DNA of 64,000 nt from Schistosoma mansoni (GCF_000237925.1 NC_031502.1:58153943-58217942), one strand, 5' to 3'. Counted from the stretch's first letter, positions 13,901 through 22,016 are shown. A program made the numbers and translations. The notes: generated by a model not told the origin, from the letters alone.

Positions 13901-16900
13901 TACTAAACTTCTAGTTTGAATCTGTACTTAACAGTTAAATAATGATAGTCAAATCAGAAGAACTGGATGTTCTGAATATAATATTTTATACGGTGTAAAG
14001 TATGTTTCACTGAATGATCCATAAATAGAGCGAAGTAAAGTTTGTATAACTTCTATCTATATAATATAACTGCACTGTTAATATCAACTTTATATTCCAA
14101 AAGATGAATAAATGAATCAATCAAGTGTGTGTGTATCAAATAAGAACATAACGTAAAATAAATCTGATGGATCTTAGTCAAGTCTATCAATTTCTAATTC
14201 TGGAACTTGTTTCCCATAGAATTTATACGTTATGTTTAGTGTTTATCCTTATTGCCAAACATAATGATAATGAAATAAATCTCAAATAATGATATCCACA
14301 ATAAATTATGGTATATTTACGTTGAAATTTGTCAATTTCTTTTTGATTATTGTAAAACTTCTAGCATGAGTTGATAAGTTAAGCCCATATGCCTTACTCT
14401 AACTTCTGGACAAGTCAGTTCACCTATCCATCATGAGTCATGTTTTTACCTTGTTAATCATTCACTCATCAACCCTGACCATTTTTATATGGGTGTAGGT
14501 GTGTGTACCCTTCTTATCCTATTTATCATATGTCTGTCATTTATTCTTATCTGACTGTAAATATTGAGTGACGCTTGATTAAAGCAAGTTGGCTTGCCCG
14601 CCATCTCCAATGTGTGTCATTTTTGTTTCGCTCGCTGATATTTACTCATGTGCTTATAACTTTGTGGCCTGCGTCATTTGACAATAAACTGTAGCTGCCG
14701 TTTCTCTTTGCCTTCTGATTTTACGCACCGTTAAGATTTGTATTATAACGGTTATCAAGGTGAACGATTAACGAAGCACGGCACTACAAACTTGATGAGA
14801 ATTAACTGTAGTTATATACATTTCATTCCCACATGTTTTATTCTAACAAATTGGGAATTTTAAAACAATTGTCAAACTATTCATATGTCTTGACTTTCTA
14901 ACGACGAAAGAGTCTGTTGGCAAATATTCCATATAGTTTGTTTACTTGTATTTTTACAGAAAAGTGTAAAATATCAGCTTATGAAAGTGACAGTTTGATA
15001 GATCTCCACTTACTTCACTACAATTGTTTCAATAGTATGTGTCATGTTCTGTAAAATAAAGATGCTATTTCTAGATACTAAGCATCTTTGATTAACTCTG
15101 CCTGGAGCCATTATGGGGCTACTGCCGGTCCCAAGCCCGGTTTAAGGAGGCGGGTTAAGTATGTGGTTAGCGATCCCATCCCGTAGAAGACTAACTCGCT
15201 AAAAAAAACATTAACCAAAAAACATCTTTGATTACTTCCATCCATAAACATAAGCTGTGTTCATACTTTTGATTGTATCTGTTTTTAATTGTTTTTATAT
15301 GTGACTACTATAGATCAGGCTTTTTTAAATAACCAGAATTAAACTGAAGGGAATAAACCATATTTATTATCCTTCAGTATTTTTAACTATCTTCTTTTGT
15401 CGGAGAAATGCATGTTTTGAGCTAATATTGTATCTTTTGTTAACAGCACAATGTACATAAAATATAAGAAACATAATGGAACATTTGATAAGGTGATCAA
15501 ATTCACTAAACACTCAGATAAACATTATCCATTGTTCATTATAATTTTTTTTCAGGTGAATGGTAATGTTATTTCATACCCAAAGGTAATAAGTATTGAT
15601 TTGAATCTTGGGTAGTCGTTAAGACAGTAGTTGAGATTAATGGTTTATAAGAACAGTTAGAGTAGATCTAACCATTGACTAAGTTGTTTCAAAAAAAAGA
15701 AGGTCATGAAACTGTGGTGGTCGGTATTCGATATTATCCTTAAACTTCGTATATTCTTCGTCCTGATCGAGTGTATGAGTTTCTGAACAGGATTAAAATG
15801 TACATATATATACATATAGAAATGAATGAATCATCGAGTCAATCAAGCGACTACTCATAGTAAGGCTACCTGAATGAATATATGAGTAGGCAGTATGCAA
15901 TTCTCAAGGATACATATTCATACAAGCGCAATAATAATATAGGTACGGTGGTATAGATAACGGTATTAAAAATCATTACATGCAACGTTACTAATGCGAG
16001 TTTGTTTTTCTGATTGCACGGCAACAAAGAGTAAATGCACTGGAAGAAGAAGAACATCAAGCCCTATGCGATCTGAACCTGCAGAACAACGAGTAAAACT
16101 ATTTTGTAATAAGTTTCCCTTTTTGTACTCAAACCGCGTCTTTCAATTTCAAAAATATATCTATTATGCCAGTACACCATGTTCTCACTTCATAGGCACT
16201 TATCGGTCCTGACTGTTGTGTTGTTGTTTCAGGTTGCTCCTACTCCCAAGTGAATATCAAAATATAACGTGCTACATATAAGAACTCTCGTCTAAATTAG
16301 AACGAATAGTTTCACAGTATTTGAGCGCCGAGTTGATGTAAGACATTAAATAGGAATAATATATATTTGTAAAATCTCAGCGAGATTTTACAAATATATA
16401 TTATTCCTATTTAATAACGTGCTACAGTTATTGTACGAATGAATCTATCCGTTAAATAAGTTAACAAAAGTGCTTAACCAAATTAAATATGAACAAACTC
16501 AATTGTACATTAGCTGTTATAAAACCTACAACCTAACCAATAGAGCTAAATAATAATAAGTTAATTGAAGATACTCCTAATTGGATTGTAACGTTGAAGC
16601 CTATATAGTATCTGGTTCACCTATATGATTGATCTGTACTGTTTAAGTTGCTACATGAAAGTCTGGATGGTGTCTTGTTCTCGTGAAAACCAGTGCAAAA
16701 TTACCCTGGCCCATAAGAATATATTTTATAAGTATGAACTGTAACTAATAACTCCTAATCATCATAATACTTATTTTTCAAAGTTGAAATCATGAGTCAA
16801 TTGAAGCTAGACCACCATCGAAAACCTGGAAGCACTGGACGGCCGTTTCGACCTATTATGAGACTCCTCAGCAGTGCGCATCCACGATCCTGCACTCGCG

Positions 16901-17829
16901 AGATTCGAACCCAGTACCTACCAGTCTCGAGCCAGAGCCCTTAACCGATAGACCACTGAGCTGGTCGGCATCCAACGGTGTTAATGTCTAACTTCAACCG
17001 ATCCACGAATTATGAGCGTGGTTGAACTCCACTAGTCACTGCTTCCCACTAGAACTCCAGGACNNNNNNNNNNNNNNNNNNNNNNNNNNNNNNNNNNNNN
17101 NNNNNNNNNNNNNNNNNNNNNNNNNNNNNNNNNNNNNNNNNNNNNNNNNNNNNNNNNNNNNNNNNNNNNNNNNNNNNNNNNNNNNNNNNNNNNNNNNNNN
17201 NNNNNNNNNNNNNNNNNNNNNNNNNNNNNNNNNNNNNNNNNNNNNNNNNNNNNNNNNNNNNNNGACTGACTTCAGATACATGTCCTGGAGTTTTAGTGAG
17301 AAGCAGTAACTAGTGGAGTTCAACCAGGTTTGTTGGTAGATAACAATTCACTGAAGGCAATTGGTGAATGGTCGCTCAAAATCCGTGGATCAGTTGAAGT
17401 TAGACATTAACACCGTTGGATGCCGACCAGCTCAGTGGTCTATCGGTTAAGTGCTCAGGCGTGAGACTGGTGAGTCCTGGGTTAGAATCTCGCGAGTGCG
17501 GGATCGTGGATGCGCACTGCTGAGGAGTCCCATAATAGGTCGAAACGGCCGTCCAGTGCTTCCATGTTTTCCATGGTGGTCTAGCTTCAATTGACTCATA
17601 ATTTCAACTTTGAAAAATACTGAAATCTCCACAAATCCCCTTCCGATTATAATACTTATTATTAAAATTTTAAAAAATTAAAAAAAAAAAGACAAACCTG
17701 TGTCATATTAATTGGAGCTTTTCCTATATCTTCTTTATTATTATTTATCCCAAATTTACTAATTTGTGGTATTTGTGGCATTGAAACTTGTGGTGTTGGA
17801 ATTTTCTTTAATACTTCAGAAAAATTCAT
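4805..17829 (-). CDS. TPRG1L: TPRG1/TPRG1L-family protein, five exons
   Basis: Spliced minus-strand gene: exons 17829-17698, 11202-11114, 8551-8375, 6574-6310, 4909-4805. Each junction has AG acceptor and GT donor, and phases (0,2,2,0) join without a break to 255 residues ending in TAA. The product matches the TPRG1/TPRG1L (mover) family, whose members share a domain with the phosphoinositide phosphatase INPP5F/hSac2: '[16 protein letters not shown]' in exon 3, '[11 protein letters not shown]' and '[19 protein letters not shown]' in exon 4, and the closing '[18 protein letters not shown]' plus 'LGFAKP' in exon 5 line up with the family's IDHW, RWNPW..VPYATF and ILIETYTG..S..NR..LGYSLAR blocks. 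Vertebrate TPRG1L is a presynaptic vesicle-associated protein; a similar role in flukes is inference. Length is close to the human 272. The N-terminal 44 residues are Pro/Gln-rich and not conserved. Introns are 6.5, 2.6, 1.8 and 1.4 kb and full of SINEs and LINEs; a 200-N gap sits in intron 1. Confidence 0.88.
4995..5199 (-). mobile_element. Hammerhead SINE family A (Smalpha-type), single unit with TSD
   Basis: Minus-strand linear copy of the Smalpha-type unit: from 'ttcacctcattgcgc' (5' end, right side) through a tRNA-like segment ('gaccgagtggataacgcg', then 'ggactcgaact' reversed Box B) to 'ccatctttct' (3' end, left). Bounded by an 11-bp direct repeat 'aataaagttaa' (4984-4994, 5200-5210). 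The ribozyme is badly damaged around 5040-5065 (stem II and core altered). Sits in intron 4 of the TPRG1-like gene. Confidence 0.8.
5230..5445 (+). mobile_element. Hammerhead SINE family B, fold-back composite
   Basis: Plus-strand family-B ribozyme region ('ctgctgaggagttcc...aggacgaaacagctg') and 3' tail, preceded by an inverted copy of that tail ('ggttatgtggagattg...tagaccaccatgg') fused at ~5323 directly onto the Box B region. The same design as 1414-1650 but with a different fusion point. Core CUGAGGA and GAAA are intact; the cleavage site region has one extra T. In intron 4 (6309-4910) of the TPRG1-like gene. Confidence 0.75.
6110..6255 (-). repeat. Degenerate family B/C hammerhead SINE remnant
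   Basis: Contains 'ttttgtcctagtatggga', the reversed stem II/GAAA region typical of these SINEs, with diverged flanks. No complete ribozyme core. Old copy in intron 4. Confidence 0.45.
6310..6574 (-). CDS. TPRG1L: TPRG1-like gene, exon 4
   Basis: Acceptor 'tttag' before 6574, donor CAG|GTAAAA at 6310/6309. Enters with one base completing a CC- codon (Pro) and leaves in phase 0. Encodes the core '[20 protein letters not shown]' and 'YATLTHHPL' blocks of the family. The open frame continues upstream of the acceptor, but those residues are intronic. Confidence 0.9.
6765..7040 (-). mobile_element. Non-LTR reverse transcriptase fragment (YADD)
   Basis: Minus-strand translation shows '[12 protein letters not shown]' followed by '[19 protein letters not shown]', the RT motif B/C region with the catalytic YADD box, preceded by a degraded 'VRQGC'-type motif. 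Frame breaks and stops occur, and only the palm portion is left. The clade is a schistosome non-LTR LINE distinct from the SR2-like copy at 32.3 kb; not named further. In intron 3. Confidence 0.7.
7567..8333 (+). mobile_element. SR2-like RTE, 5'-truncated and internally deleted, with TSD
   Basis: Begins inside RT (equivalent to 34250 of the full copy), keeps motif-A and motif-B regions in decayed form, then skips ~480 bases and resumes near the C-terminus, ending '(gtaag)' at 8333. Flanked by a perfect 14-bp target duplication 'taaaaaatcaaata' (7553-7566, 8334-8347). Several stops. In intron 3 of the TPRG1-like gene, sense opposite to the gene. Confidence 0.85.
8375..8551 (-). CDS. TPRG1L: TPRG1-like gene, exon 3
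   Basis: Acceptor 'ttttgtag' before 8551, donor GCC|GTAAGT at 8375/8374. Encodes '[16 protein letters not shown]' and '[15 protein letters not shown]', the family's hallmark start of the hSac2-like domain. Enters by completing a Leu codon and exits with two bases of Pro. Confidence 0.9.
8738..8795 (-). ncRNA. Hammerhead ribozyme motif (Smalpha-type), probably impaired
   Basis: Minus strand: 'ccagctgacgagtcccaaat' then 'aggacgaaac'. Core CUGACGA and GAAA, stem II UCC/GGA and stem I CCAG/CTGG are intact. Stem III is weakened ('actcgctt' in place of the self-complementary 'acgcgcgt') and the cleavage triplet reads TTC. Confidence 0.7.
8932..8990 (+). ncRNA. Hammerhead ribozyme motif (Smalpha-type)
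   Basis: Plus strand: 'ccagctgacgagtcccaaat', 'aggacgaaatgcgcgtc', then 'aaactggatt'. The conserved core CUGACGA, GAAA and GUC cleavage site are present; three extra A residues lie between the cleavage site and stem I, which may reduce activity. Confidence 0.7.
9590..10115 (+). repeat. Dispersed ~500-bp repeat F, copy 1 (LTR-like)
   Basis: Shares with 14360-14800 and 21150-21670 the blocks 'ctggacaagcc'-like, 'cttatcaaccttgac', 'catgtctgtaacttattttt', a 'ctgactataaatatcgattcac'-type TATA region (here 'gacgataaatatcgattcac'), and 'ggctcactcgccttctcca'. A TATA-like box about mid-element and a non-coding nature suggest a solo LTR or promoter-bearing end, but termini are not clear. In intron 2. 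Confidence 0.5.
10525..10680 (+). repeat. Degenerate family B hammerhead SINE remnant
   Basis: Order of motifs is right ('acaactgagtagttcc', 'aagaagaaacggccatctag', 'gtttccaagttttcagtgg', 'ctccacaaccc') but core bases are lost. Old copy in intron 2 (wrong strand relative to the gene). Confidence 0.55.
10760..10985 (+). repeat. Possible non-coding repeat with AATAAA
   Basis: Pyrimidine-rich tract, then 'attccacttccgattggtgc', 'cataatacatt'-like sequence and 'aataaagagcatat'. Only one copy in the window, so repeat status is inference from composition and a polyadenylation-like signal. No ORF. Confidence 0.25.
11114..11202 (-). CDS. TPRG1L: TPRG1-like gene, exon 2
   Basis: Acceptor 'aaattag' before 11202, donor TCT|GTAAGT at 11114/11113. 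89 nt; enters in phase 0 with '[14 protein letters not shown]' and leaves two bases that exon 3 completes. The block precedes IDHW in the family. Confidence 0.85.
12195..12310 (+). repeat. Degenerate Smalpha-type hammerhead SINE
   Basis: 'gtacaagtacgtccatctgg' then 'agagtcacaaataggacgaa' is a decayed Smalpha ribozyme (CUGACGA changed to CUGGAGA). Only the ribozyme part survives. In intron 1. Confidence 0.6.
12805..12985 (+). mobile_element. Hammerhead SINE family B, 5'-truncated
   Basis: Starts within the tRNA-like region ('aagtgctctgtcgcgagactgg', 'gggttcgaatctcgcg'), passes through the ribozyme ('actgatgaggagtcgc...aggacgaaacggccgtc') and ends 'atgatttcaactatg'. The C of the CUGA core that pairs with G8 is replaced by A, so cleavage is not expected. 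In intron 1. Confidence 0.8.
13527..13725. mobile_element. Hammerhead SINE family B, fold-back composite
   Basis: Minus-strand body from 3' tail to Box B, then an inverted 3' tail ('catggtggtctagcttcaat...ttcaactatt'); the two ends form ~45-bp terminal inverted repeats. The fusion point is inside 'ccaggttttt', different from the other fold-backs. Core CUGAUGAG and GAAA are preserved on the minus strand; stem III is weakened. No clear TSD. In intron 1. Confidence 0.75.
14360..14800 (+). repeat. Dispersed repeat F, copy 2 (LTR-like)
   Basis: Aligns with copies at 9590 and 21150 over its first ~280 bases ('cttctggacaagtcag', 'tctgactgtaaatattgag', 'ggcttgcccgccatctcca'), then differs and contains 'acaataaactgtagctgcc', an AATAAA-type signal. 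Consistent with an LTR of a related but different subfamily. In intron 1. Confidence 0.5.
15093..15222 (+). mobile_element. Solo 5' end of SR2-like RTE, 130 bp, with TSD
   Basis: Begins at 'taactctgcctgg', the same terminus as the full element at 32306, continues through 'ggctactgccggtcccaagc' and 'gatcccatcccgtagaag', and stops at 'ttaaccaaaaaa'. A direct repeat 'catctttgat' (15083-15092, 15223-15232; two further bases match) bounds it. It has none of the LINE's coding or 3' sequence, so it moved as a short retroposon of its own. In intron 1. Confidence 0.8.
16345..16415. repeat. Perfect 34-bp-arm palindrome
   Basis: Arms 16345-16378 and 16382-16415 are exact reverse complements with a 3-base centre 'agc'. 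The right arm runs into 'taacgtgctaca', which also occurs at 16265-16276 as a 12-bp direct repeat. Able to form a long hairpin or cruciform; see findings. Confidence 0.95.
16832..16879 (-). ncRNA. Hammerhead ribozyme motif (family B)
   Basis: Minus strand reads 'gcgcactgctgaggag', 'tctcataataggtcgaaac', 'ggccgtccagtgc'. Core CUGAGGA and GAAA, GUC site, stem I GCACTG/CAGTGC and stem III CGG/CCG are intact; stem II has one mismatch. Confidence 0.75.
17064..17263. other. Assembly gap, 200 N
   Basis: Exactly 200 unknown bases, the usual size of a placeholder rather than a measured length. It lies at the centre of an inverted SINE pair, a structure that commonly breaks assemblies. Confidence 0.99.
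17512..17559 (+). ncRNA. Hammerhead ribozyme motif (family B)
   Basis: 'gcgcactgctgaggagtccc', 'ataataggtcgaaac', 'ggccgtccagtgc'. Same features as the minus-strand copy at 16832: intact core, stems I and III, one mismatch in stem II (GGT for GGA). Confidence 0.78.
17698..17829 (-). CDS. TPRG1L: TPRG1-like gene, exon 1 (initiator)
   Basis: ATG at 17829 begins '[14 protein letters not shown]'; 44 codons, donor CAG|GTTTGT at 17698/17697, phase 0. The frame stays open a little further upstream but only with a TTG, so the ATG is chosen. The Pro/Gln-rich start is not conserved in the family, so this exon rests on the start codon, the donor and the in-frame join to exon 2. Confidence 0.75.
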
Positions 17830-18308
17830 CTTCTTTAATCTTTTTTTAAAATGTATCAAAGTAAATATTCTTTTAGACAAGAATTGAACTATTGTTTCTA
17901 TGTTAATTAATATTTGACAACAAAATTCTAATGATTTCGAAATTCACAATACCTTAATACTTCAATATATAAAGCGTATGCTAAAAATTATTTTTTTTTA
18001 TTTTTATTTTCTATCTTCTCTTCATAAACTTATTTTTTTTTGAAATCATTCATTTTAACCTAAAAAATAAAAAAAATTTATTGATTAATTATATACTCTA
18101 TTTATGATTGGTTAATAATGAATTTCGATGCCCAATCATTAGAACCAATCATAGATGACCTTGAAAAAGTTTTAGTTTCCTTGATTATATTTTGTTAACC
18201 AGTATCGTTGACGTATATATAGATATTATTGATTAAAAAGAACTACAAGTATTAATCAATAAATGATGTTAAAATATAGATTCTTAATAATGAGAAGACG
18301 AATAAAGA

Positions 18309-18416
18309 AAAATCTCACGAGGCAGGATCGTGAATGAGCACTACTGAGGAGTGAGTTCCACAATAGGACGAAACGATCATCCAGTACTCAAGTGATTCAT
18401 GATCTCAACTATTAAA
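18309..18416 (+). repeat. Hammerhead SINE family B, short damaged fragment
   Basis: From 'aatctcacgaggcaggatcg' through 'ctactgaggagtgagttcc' and 'aggacgaaacgatcatcc' to 'ctcaactatt'. A four-base insertion in stem II and loss of most of the 3' tail. Lies 0.5 kb upstream of the TPRG1-like ATG. Confidence 0.7.
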
Positions 18417-18541
18417 AAGAAAATATAAGTTGAGAATACTTTTAAATTCAGTCAAGAAAATGTTTACTTATAGAAGTAATATTTTATGCATAATTGAAAA
18501 ATTAAAATACAAACAAAAAAAAGAAAACTATTTTTGTTTTA

Positions 18542-19020
18542 AGCAAAGATGGATAGTGGCTAACAGTGGAATCCAGGATGCGCGTTTCGTTCTATTTGGG
18601 ACTCGTCAGCTGGATGTACCTGCATCTCAGAGTTGATGTTCACTCTGGGACTCGAACCCAGTAACTTTCGCTTCAAACGTCATCAAGTTACCCATTCGGC
18701 CAATGAGTCCTGATAGCAACTTGCTTGTGCAATGGGATGAAGTTTAAATTCACTTAGTATTGTTTNNNNNNNNNNNNNNNNNNNNNNNNNNNNNNNNNNN
18801 NNNNNNNNNNNNNNNNNNNNNNNNNNNNNNNNNNNNNNNNNNNNNNNNNNNNNNNNNNNNNNNNNNNNNNNNNNNNNNNNNNNNNNNNNNNNNNNNNNNN
18901 NNNNNNNNNNNNNNNNNNNNNNNNNNNNNNNNNNNNNNNNNNNNNNNNNNNNNNNNNNNNNNNNNACTATTTTCTACCGCACTGACTTTAATGGATAAAT
19001 CAAACAATACTAAGTGAATT
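18542..19020. mobile_element. Smalpha-type hammerhead SINE, inverted composite with TSD
   Basis: Left part is a minus-strand Smalpha unit starting 'agcaaagatggatagtgg' and reaching past its 5' end into 'cacttagtattgttt'; right part after the 200-N gap is plus-strand and ends 'aacaatactaagtgaatt'. A perfect 13-bp duplication 'tatttttgtttta' (18529-18541, 19021-19033) bounds it. The architecture and both end points match the composite at 8706-9141. The left ribozyme has one stem II mismatch and an ATC cleavage triplet. Confidence 0.82.
18766..18965. other. Assembly gap, 200 N
   Basis: Exactly 200 unknown bases, placed in the middle of an inverted Smalpha composite. Confidence 0.99.
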
Positions 19021-19129
19021 TATTTTTGTTTTATTTATCAATTTAAATAAGTAGGTAGAAATTAGCAAATAGAGGTTGATGCTGAGTAAATTTCTGTAAA
19101 CGTTTGCAAGCGTTATAACAATAACGGTA

Positions 19130-19665
19130 ACAATAATAATAGATTGTGATCATGAATTGATCGATTTTAGACCATCCGAGAAAACCTGGAAGTACTGGAT
19201 GGCCATCTCGTCCTAGTATGGGACTCTTCATCAGTGAACGTTTATGACATCGCACGTGGAGTTCGAATCCAGGATCTTTAGTCTCGCACGCAAACGCTTA
19301 ACCCGTAGACCTTTGAGCTGGCATCCAACGGTGTCAACGTCTAACTTCAATCAATCCACGAAATTGCGTGACCGTCCCATTATCTGAAGTAGATACCTGT
19401 TTCTACTTGACATGGATTGGGTGAAGTTAGACATTAACACAGTTGGATGCCAAGTCGGTGGTCTTCAGGTTAAGCTTTCGCGTGCAAGACCGAAGGTCCT
19501 TGGTCAGAGTCCCGTGTTCGGGATCGTGGATGCGCACTGATGAAGAGTTTCATGCTAGGACGAAACAGCTGTCCAGTGTTTCCAGGTTTTCAATGGTCTT
19601 TTGACATCGATTGGTTCACGATTCCTATCAAAAACTTAATAATCTTTACAACCCCATACTGATAA
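19130..19665. mobile_element. Hammerhead SINE family C, head-to-head inverted dimer
   Basis: A diverged relative of family B (shared 'gaagttagacattaacac' and 'ggatcgtggatgcgcactg'). Left arm 19140-19380 is minus-strand, right arm 19400-19665 plus-strand, meeting near 'tagatacctgtttctact'. 'aataataat' occurs at both outer edges and may be the TSD. The plus ribozyme reads 'cactgatgaagagtttc...aggacgaaacagctgtcc': the first core C is replaced by A, so it is probably inactive. Confidence 0.75.
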
Positions 19666-20287
19666 TAATAATTGAAGAAGAAAGGAGGCGATTCAGCTAT
19701 TTCATTTACTTAAACTGTACAATCACGTTTATAGTTAGTTTCATTTGCTAAAATAGTGGTCTGTAGTAAAATAGAACATTTAGAAAGACTTGAAGTTGTA
19801 TCTTGTTATGAATTGTTAACGAAAATCAGATATTGAAGGAAAGTTATGTAATAATGGGCTAGTGGAAAGCACTAAGGTGAGGATAATTGTCTTAAAACTA
19901 ATCTGATAACAAAATAAAAGTAAACCTTCTCAGGGACATTATCTGTCAACTCCATAGCTCAGAATATTTCCCATACAGTTAAATAGCATATCTGTAAGTT
20001 CCTTGAATTTTATTCGATATTCACACATTATGCAAGTGAAATCGGCTAATAGTCTTAGACTTTGGTGTACTGAGCTTATTTGTGAAATAAAACTTAATGA
20101 TAAGGCGCTAGCAAATAGCTAATAGCCATTCAAATAACGTCTATTACGGATCGTTTTCCTTATCTCCTTTATTTGTGTTGCTTAGGTCATGACCTGATCA
20201 AAGAATACAGCATAAAAGAGATAAAGTGATTGCTTGATATAATTCTATTTATTCTTAATTCATTAGCTCAATACCAACTAATTTACT

Positions 20288-20312
20288 CTTAATAATAATA
20301 ATAATAATAGTG
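20288..20312. repeat. (TAA)n microsatellite
   Basis: About eight TAA units next to the family-B composite at 20333. Confidence 0.9.
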
Positions 20313-20332
20313 ATAATGACGATTATAATTTT

Positions 20333-20769
20333 ATATGGTTGAGATCATGAGTCAATTGAAGCCAGACAACCATTGAAAACCTGGAAGCACTAGACGGTCG
20401 TTTCGTCCTATTGTGGGACTCCTCATCTGTGCGCATCCACGATCCCGCCTCAAGAGATTAGAACCCAGGACCTACCAGTCTTGCGACAGAGCACTTAATT
20501 GATAGACCACTGAGCTGGTCGTCATCCAACGGTGTTAATGTCTAACTTCAACCAATCCACGAAATTGAGCGACGATTTCACCAATGTCTTCAGTAAGTTA
20601 CTATCTCCCAACAGACCTTGTTGAACTCCACTAGTTACTGCTTCACACTAGAACTCCAGGAAATATCTCATGGAGCCAGTCACTAGTGAGCATATGATCA
20701 TTATCAGAAGGGGGTTTTGTGGAGATCAACTATATAAAAATTACTAAAATCTCCACAAAACCCCCTTCC
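20333..20769 (-). mobile_element. Hammerhead SINE family B, full length plus inverted tail, with TSD
   Basis: Complete minus-strand body (tail, ribozyme, tRNA-like part, head), followed by a short inverted duplication of the 3' tail: 'agaagggggttttgtggaga' faces 'atctccacaaaaccccctt' as ~20-bp arms. A 12-bp direct repeat 'gattataatttt' (20321-20332, 20770-20781) bounds the whole. The ribozyme carries C3 to A ('cacagatgaggag'), shared with the copy at 23255. Confidence 0.85.
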
Positions 20770-21149
20770 GATTATAATTTTGTTAGTATTCCTACTATCG
20801 ATAATGATAATAATGTCATTACTACTATTATTATTACTGATCATAATCATACTAATGAAAAAATGATTTCTAAAGATTTCATGAGTTCATGAAATGTTAT
20901 AATATAAATATTGAAAGGTTACAACACAATACTCTTAGACTAATTTGTACTTGAGTAAAGATGTTCCTTTAACTAGTGGAATAAAATGAAAAGTCTACAC
21001 ATTGGCATTAAGAACTTGGAATCGTTGAAATTAAAGTTGTCCGATAAGGTCACACTTGAGATAGGCTCATGTTAAACTTTAAAATTTTATGCCTTTCATT
21101 AAACAATAGATATGTAAAAAAAATATGGATTTGTAAGGGCTGGTATTAT

Positions 21150-21670
21150 GTCAAGCCCACATGGGGTACTTTCGATAGTGTAATAAGAAGACGAAGTTTA
21201 TCAGAACATAGGTTACTCTAGCCTCTGGACAGAACAATCTATCCGTTCTTCTCAAGTCACATTTTTATCCTGTCACTTATTCGCTTATCAACCTTGGCTG
21301 TTTTTATGTAAGCGTATGTGTGTGATTTTCATATCTTACTCATCACATGTCTTGTAACTTATTTTTGGTCTGACTATAAGTATCGATCCACACTTGGTTA
21401 AATTGAGCTGACTTACTCTCCTTCTCCATTGCTCATCATTTAGTCCCGCTTCTTTCTCTTCTCTTCGTTTCCTTCTCTTAGTCTCCCTGATTGTCTGTTC
21501 AGATCAATTATTATATGAGGATATACATATTCAAACTTCATTCTTGTATTTGACTTATTCAGTCCCGTTATTCACTAACACGAGCTAATGTCGATAATAA
21601 CAATCATTCATACGATAATCACACGATCAAACTACAGTCAGATCTCAGGCCGCTAAAGATCTTTTGTTGT
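21150..21670 (+). repeat. Dispersed repeat F, copy 3 (LTR-like)
   Basis: Starts near 'tgtcaagcccacatgggg' and includes the same mid-element 'ctgactataagtatcgatcc' TATA-like region and 'tgattgtctgttcagatc' as copy 1. Near its start it holds 'gaagacgaagtttatcagaa', also present in the Penelope-like fragment at 25275, so two elements may be chimeric here. Confidence 0.5.
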
Positions 21671-22016
21671 AAACGTTAAGAATCCTAATGAGTTTATAAA
21701 TTTTCCAAGTCTCAAGATGAAAGTATACCTAGTTGAAGAATCCATCTAAATAAATTCGAATTCTTTCTTACTGGATACTTTACAACGTTAGTTTCGTAAA
21801 CATTTTCCCGTGATTTTCATATTGTATATGAGTATACACAATAATGAGTTAACTTAATAACATTGATAGATAGTGTGATGAGTAGATATATAACTAAGGC
21901 ATTTTTGATATGAAGTTGAGTAATAAATATTCAATTATCCATTTAATTGTTTAACAGCAGATATTGGTAACATGTAACAGTAGTTTACAAGTATGGTTAT
22001 ATAAAAATCCAATATA

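Larger units (their letters stand above)
16776..17648. mobile_element. Hammerhead SINE family B, head-to-head inverted dimer with TSD
   Basis: Left arm (16776-17063) is a minus-strand family-B unit up to its head; right arm (17264-17648) is a plus-strand unit from head to 3' tail; the 200-N gap lies between. A 12-bp direct repeat 'ataatacttatt' (16764-16775, 17649-17660) bounds the pair. Both ribozymes share the same 'aggtcgaaac' change in stem II and matching internal variants, consistent with a single RNA source. Just downstream (in gene orientation) of exon 1 of the TPRG1-like gene. Confidence 0.85.

Noticed and set aside
17830-17880. Upstream extension of TPRG1-like exon 1
   Set aside because: It would need a TTG start; the ATG at 17829 is the first usable start.
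17022-19017. Open frames of ~85-95 codons made mostly of unknown residues
   Set aside because: They only span the two N gaps.
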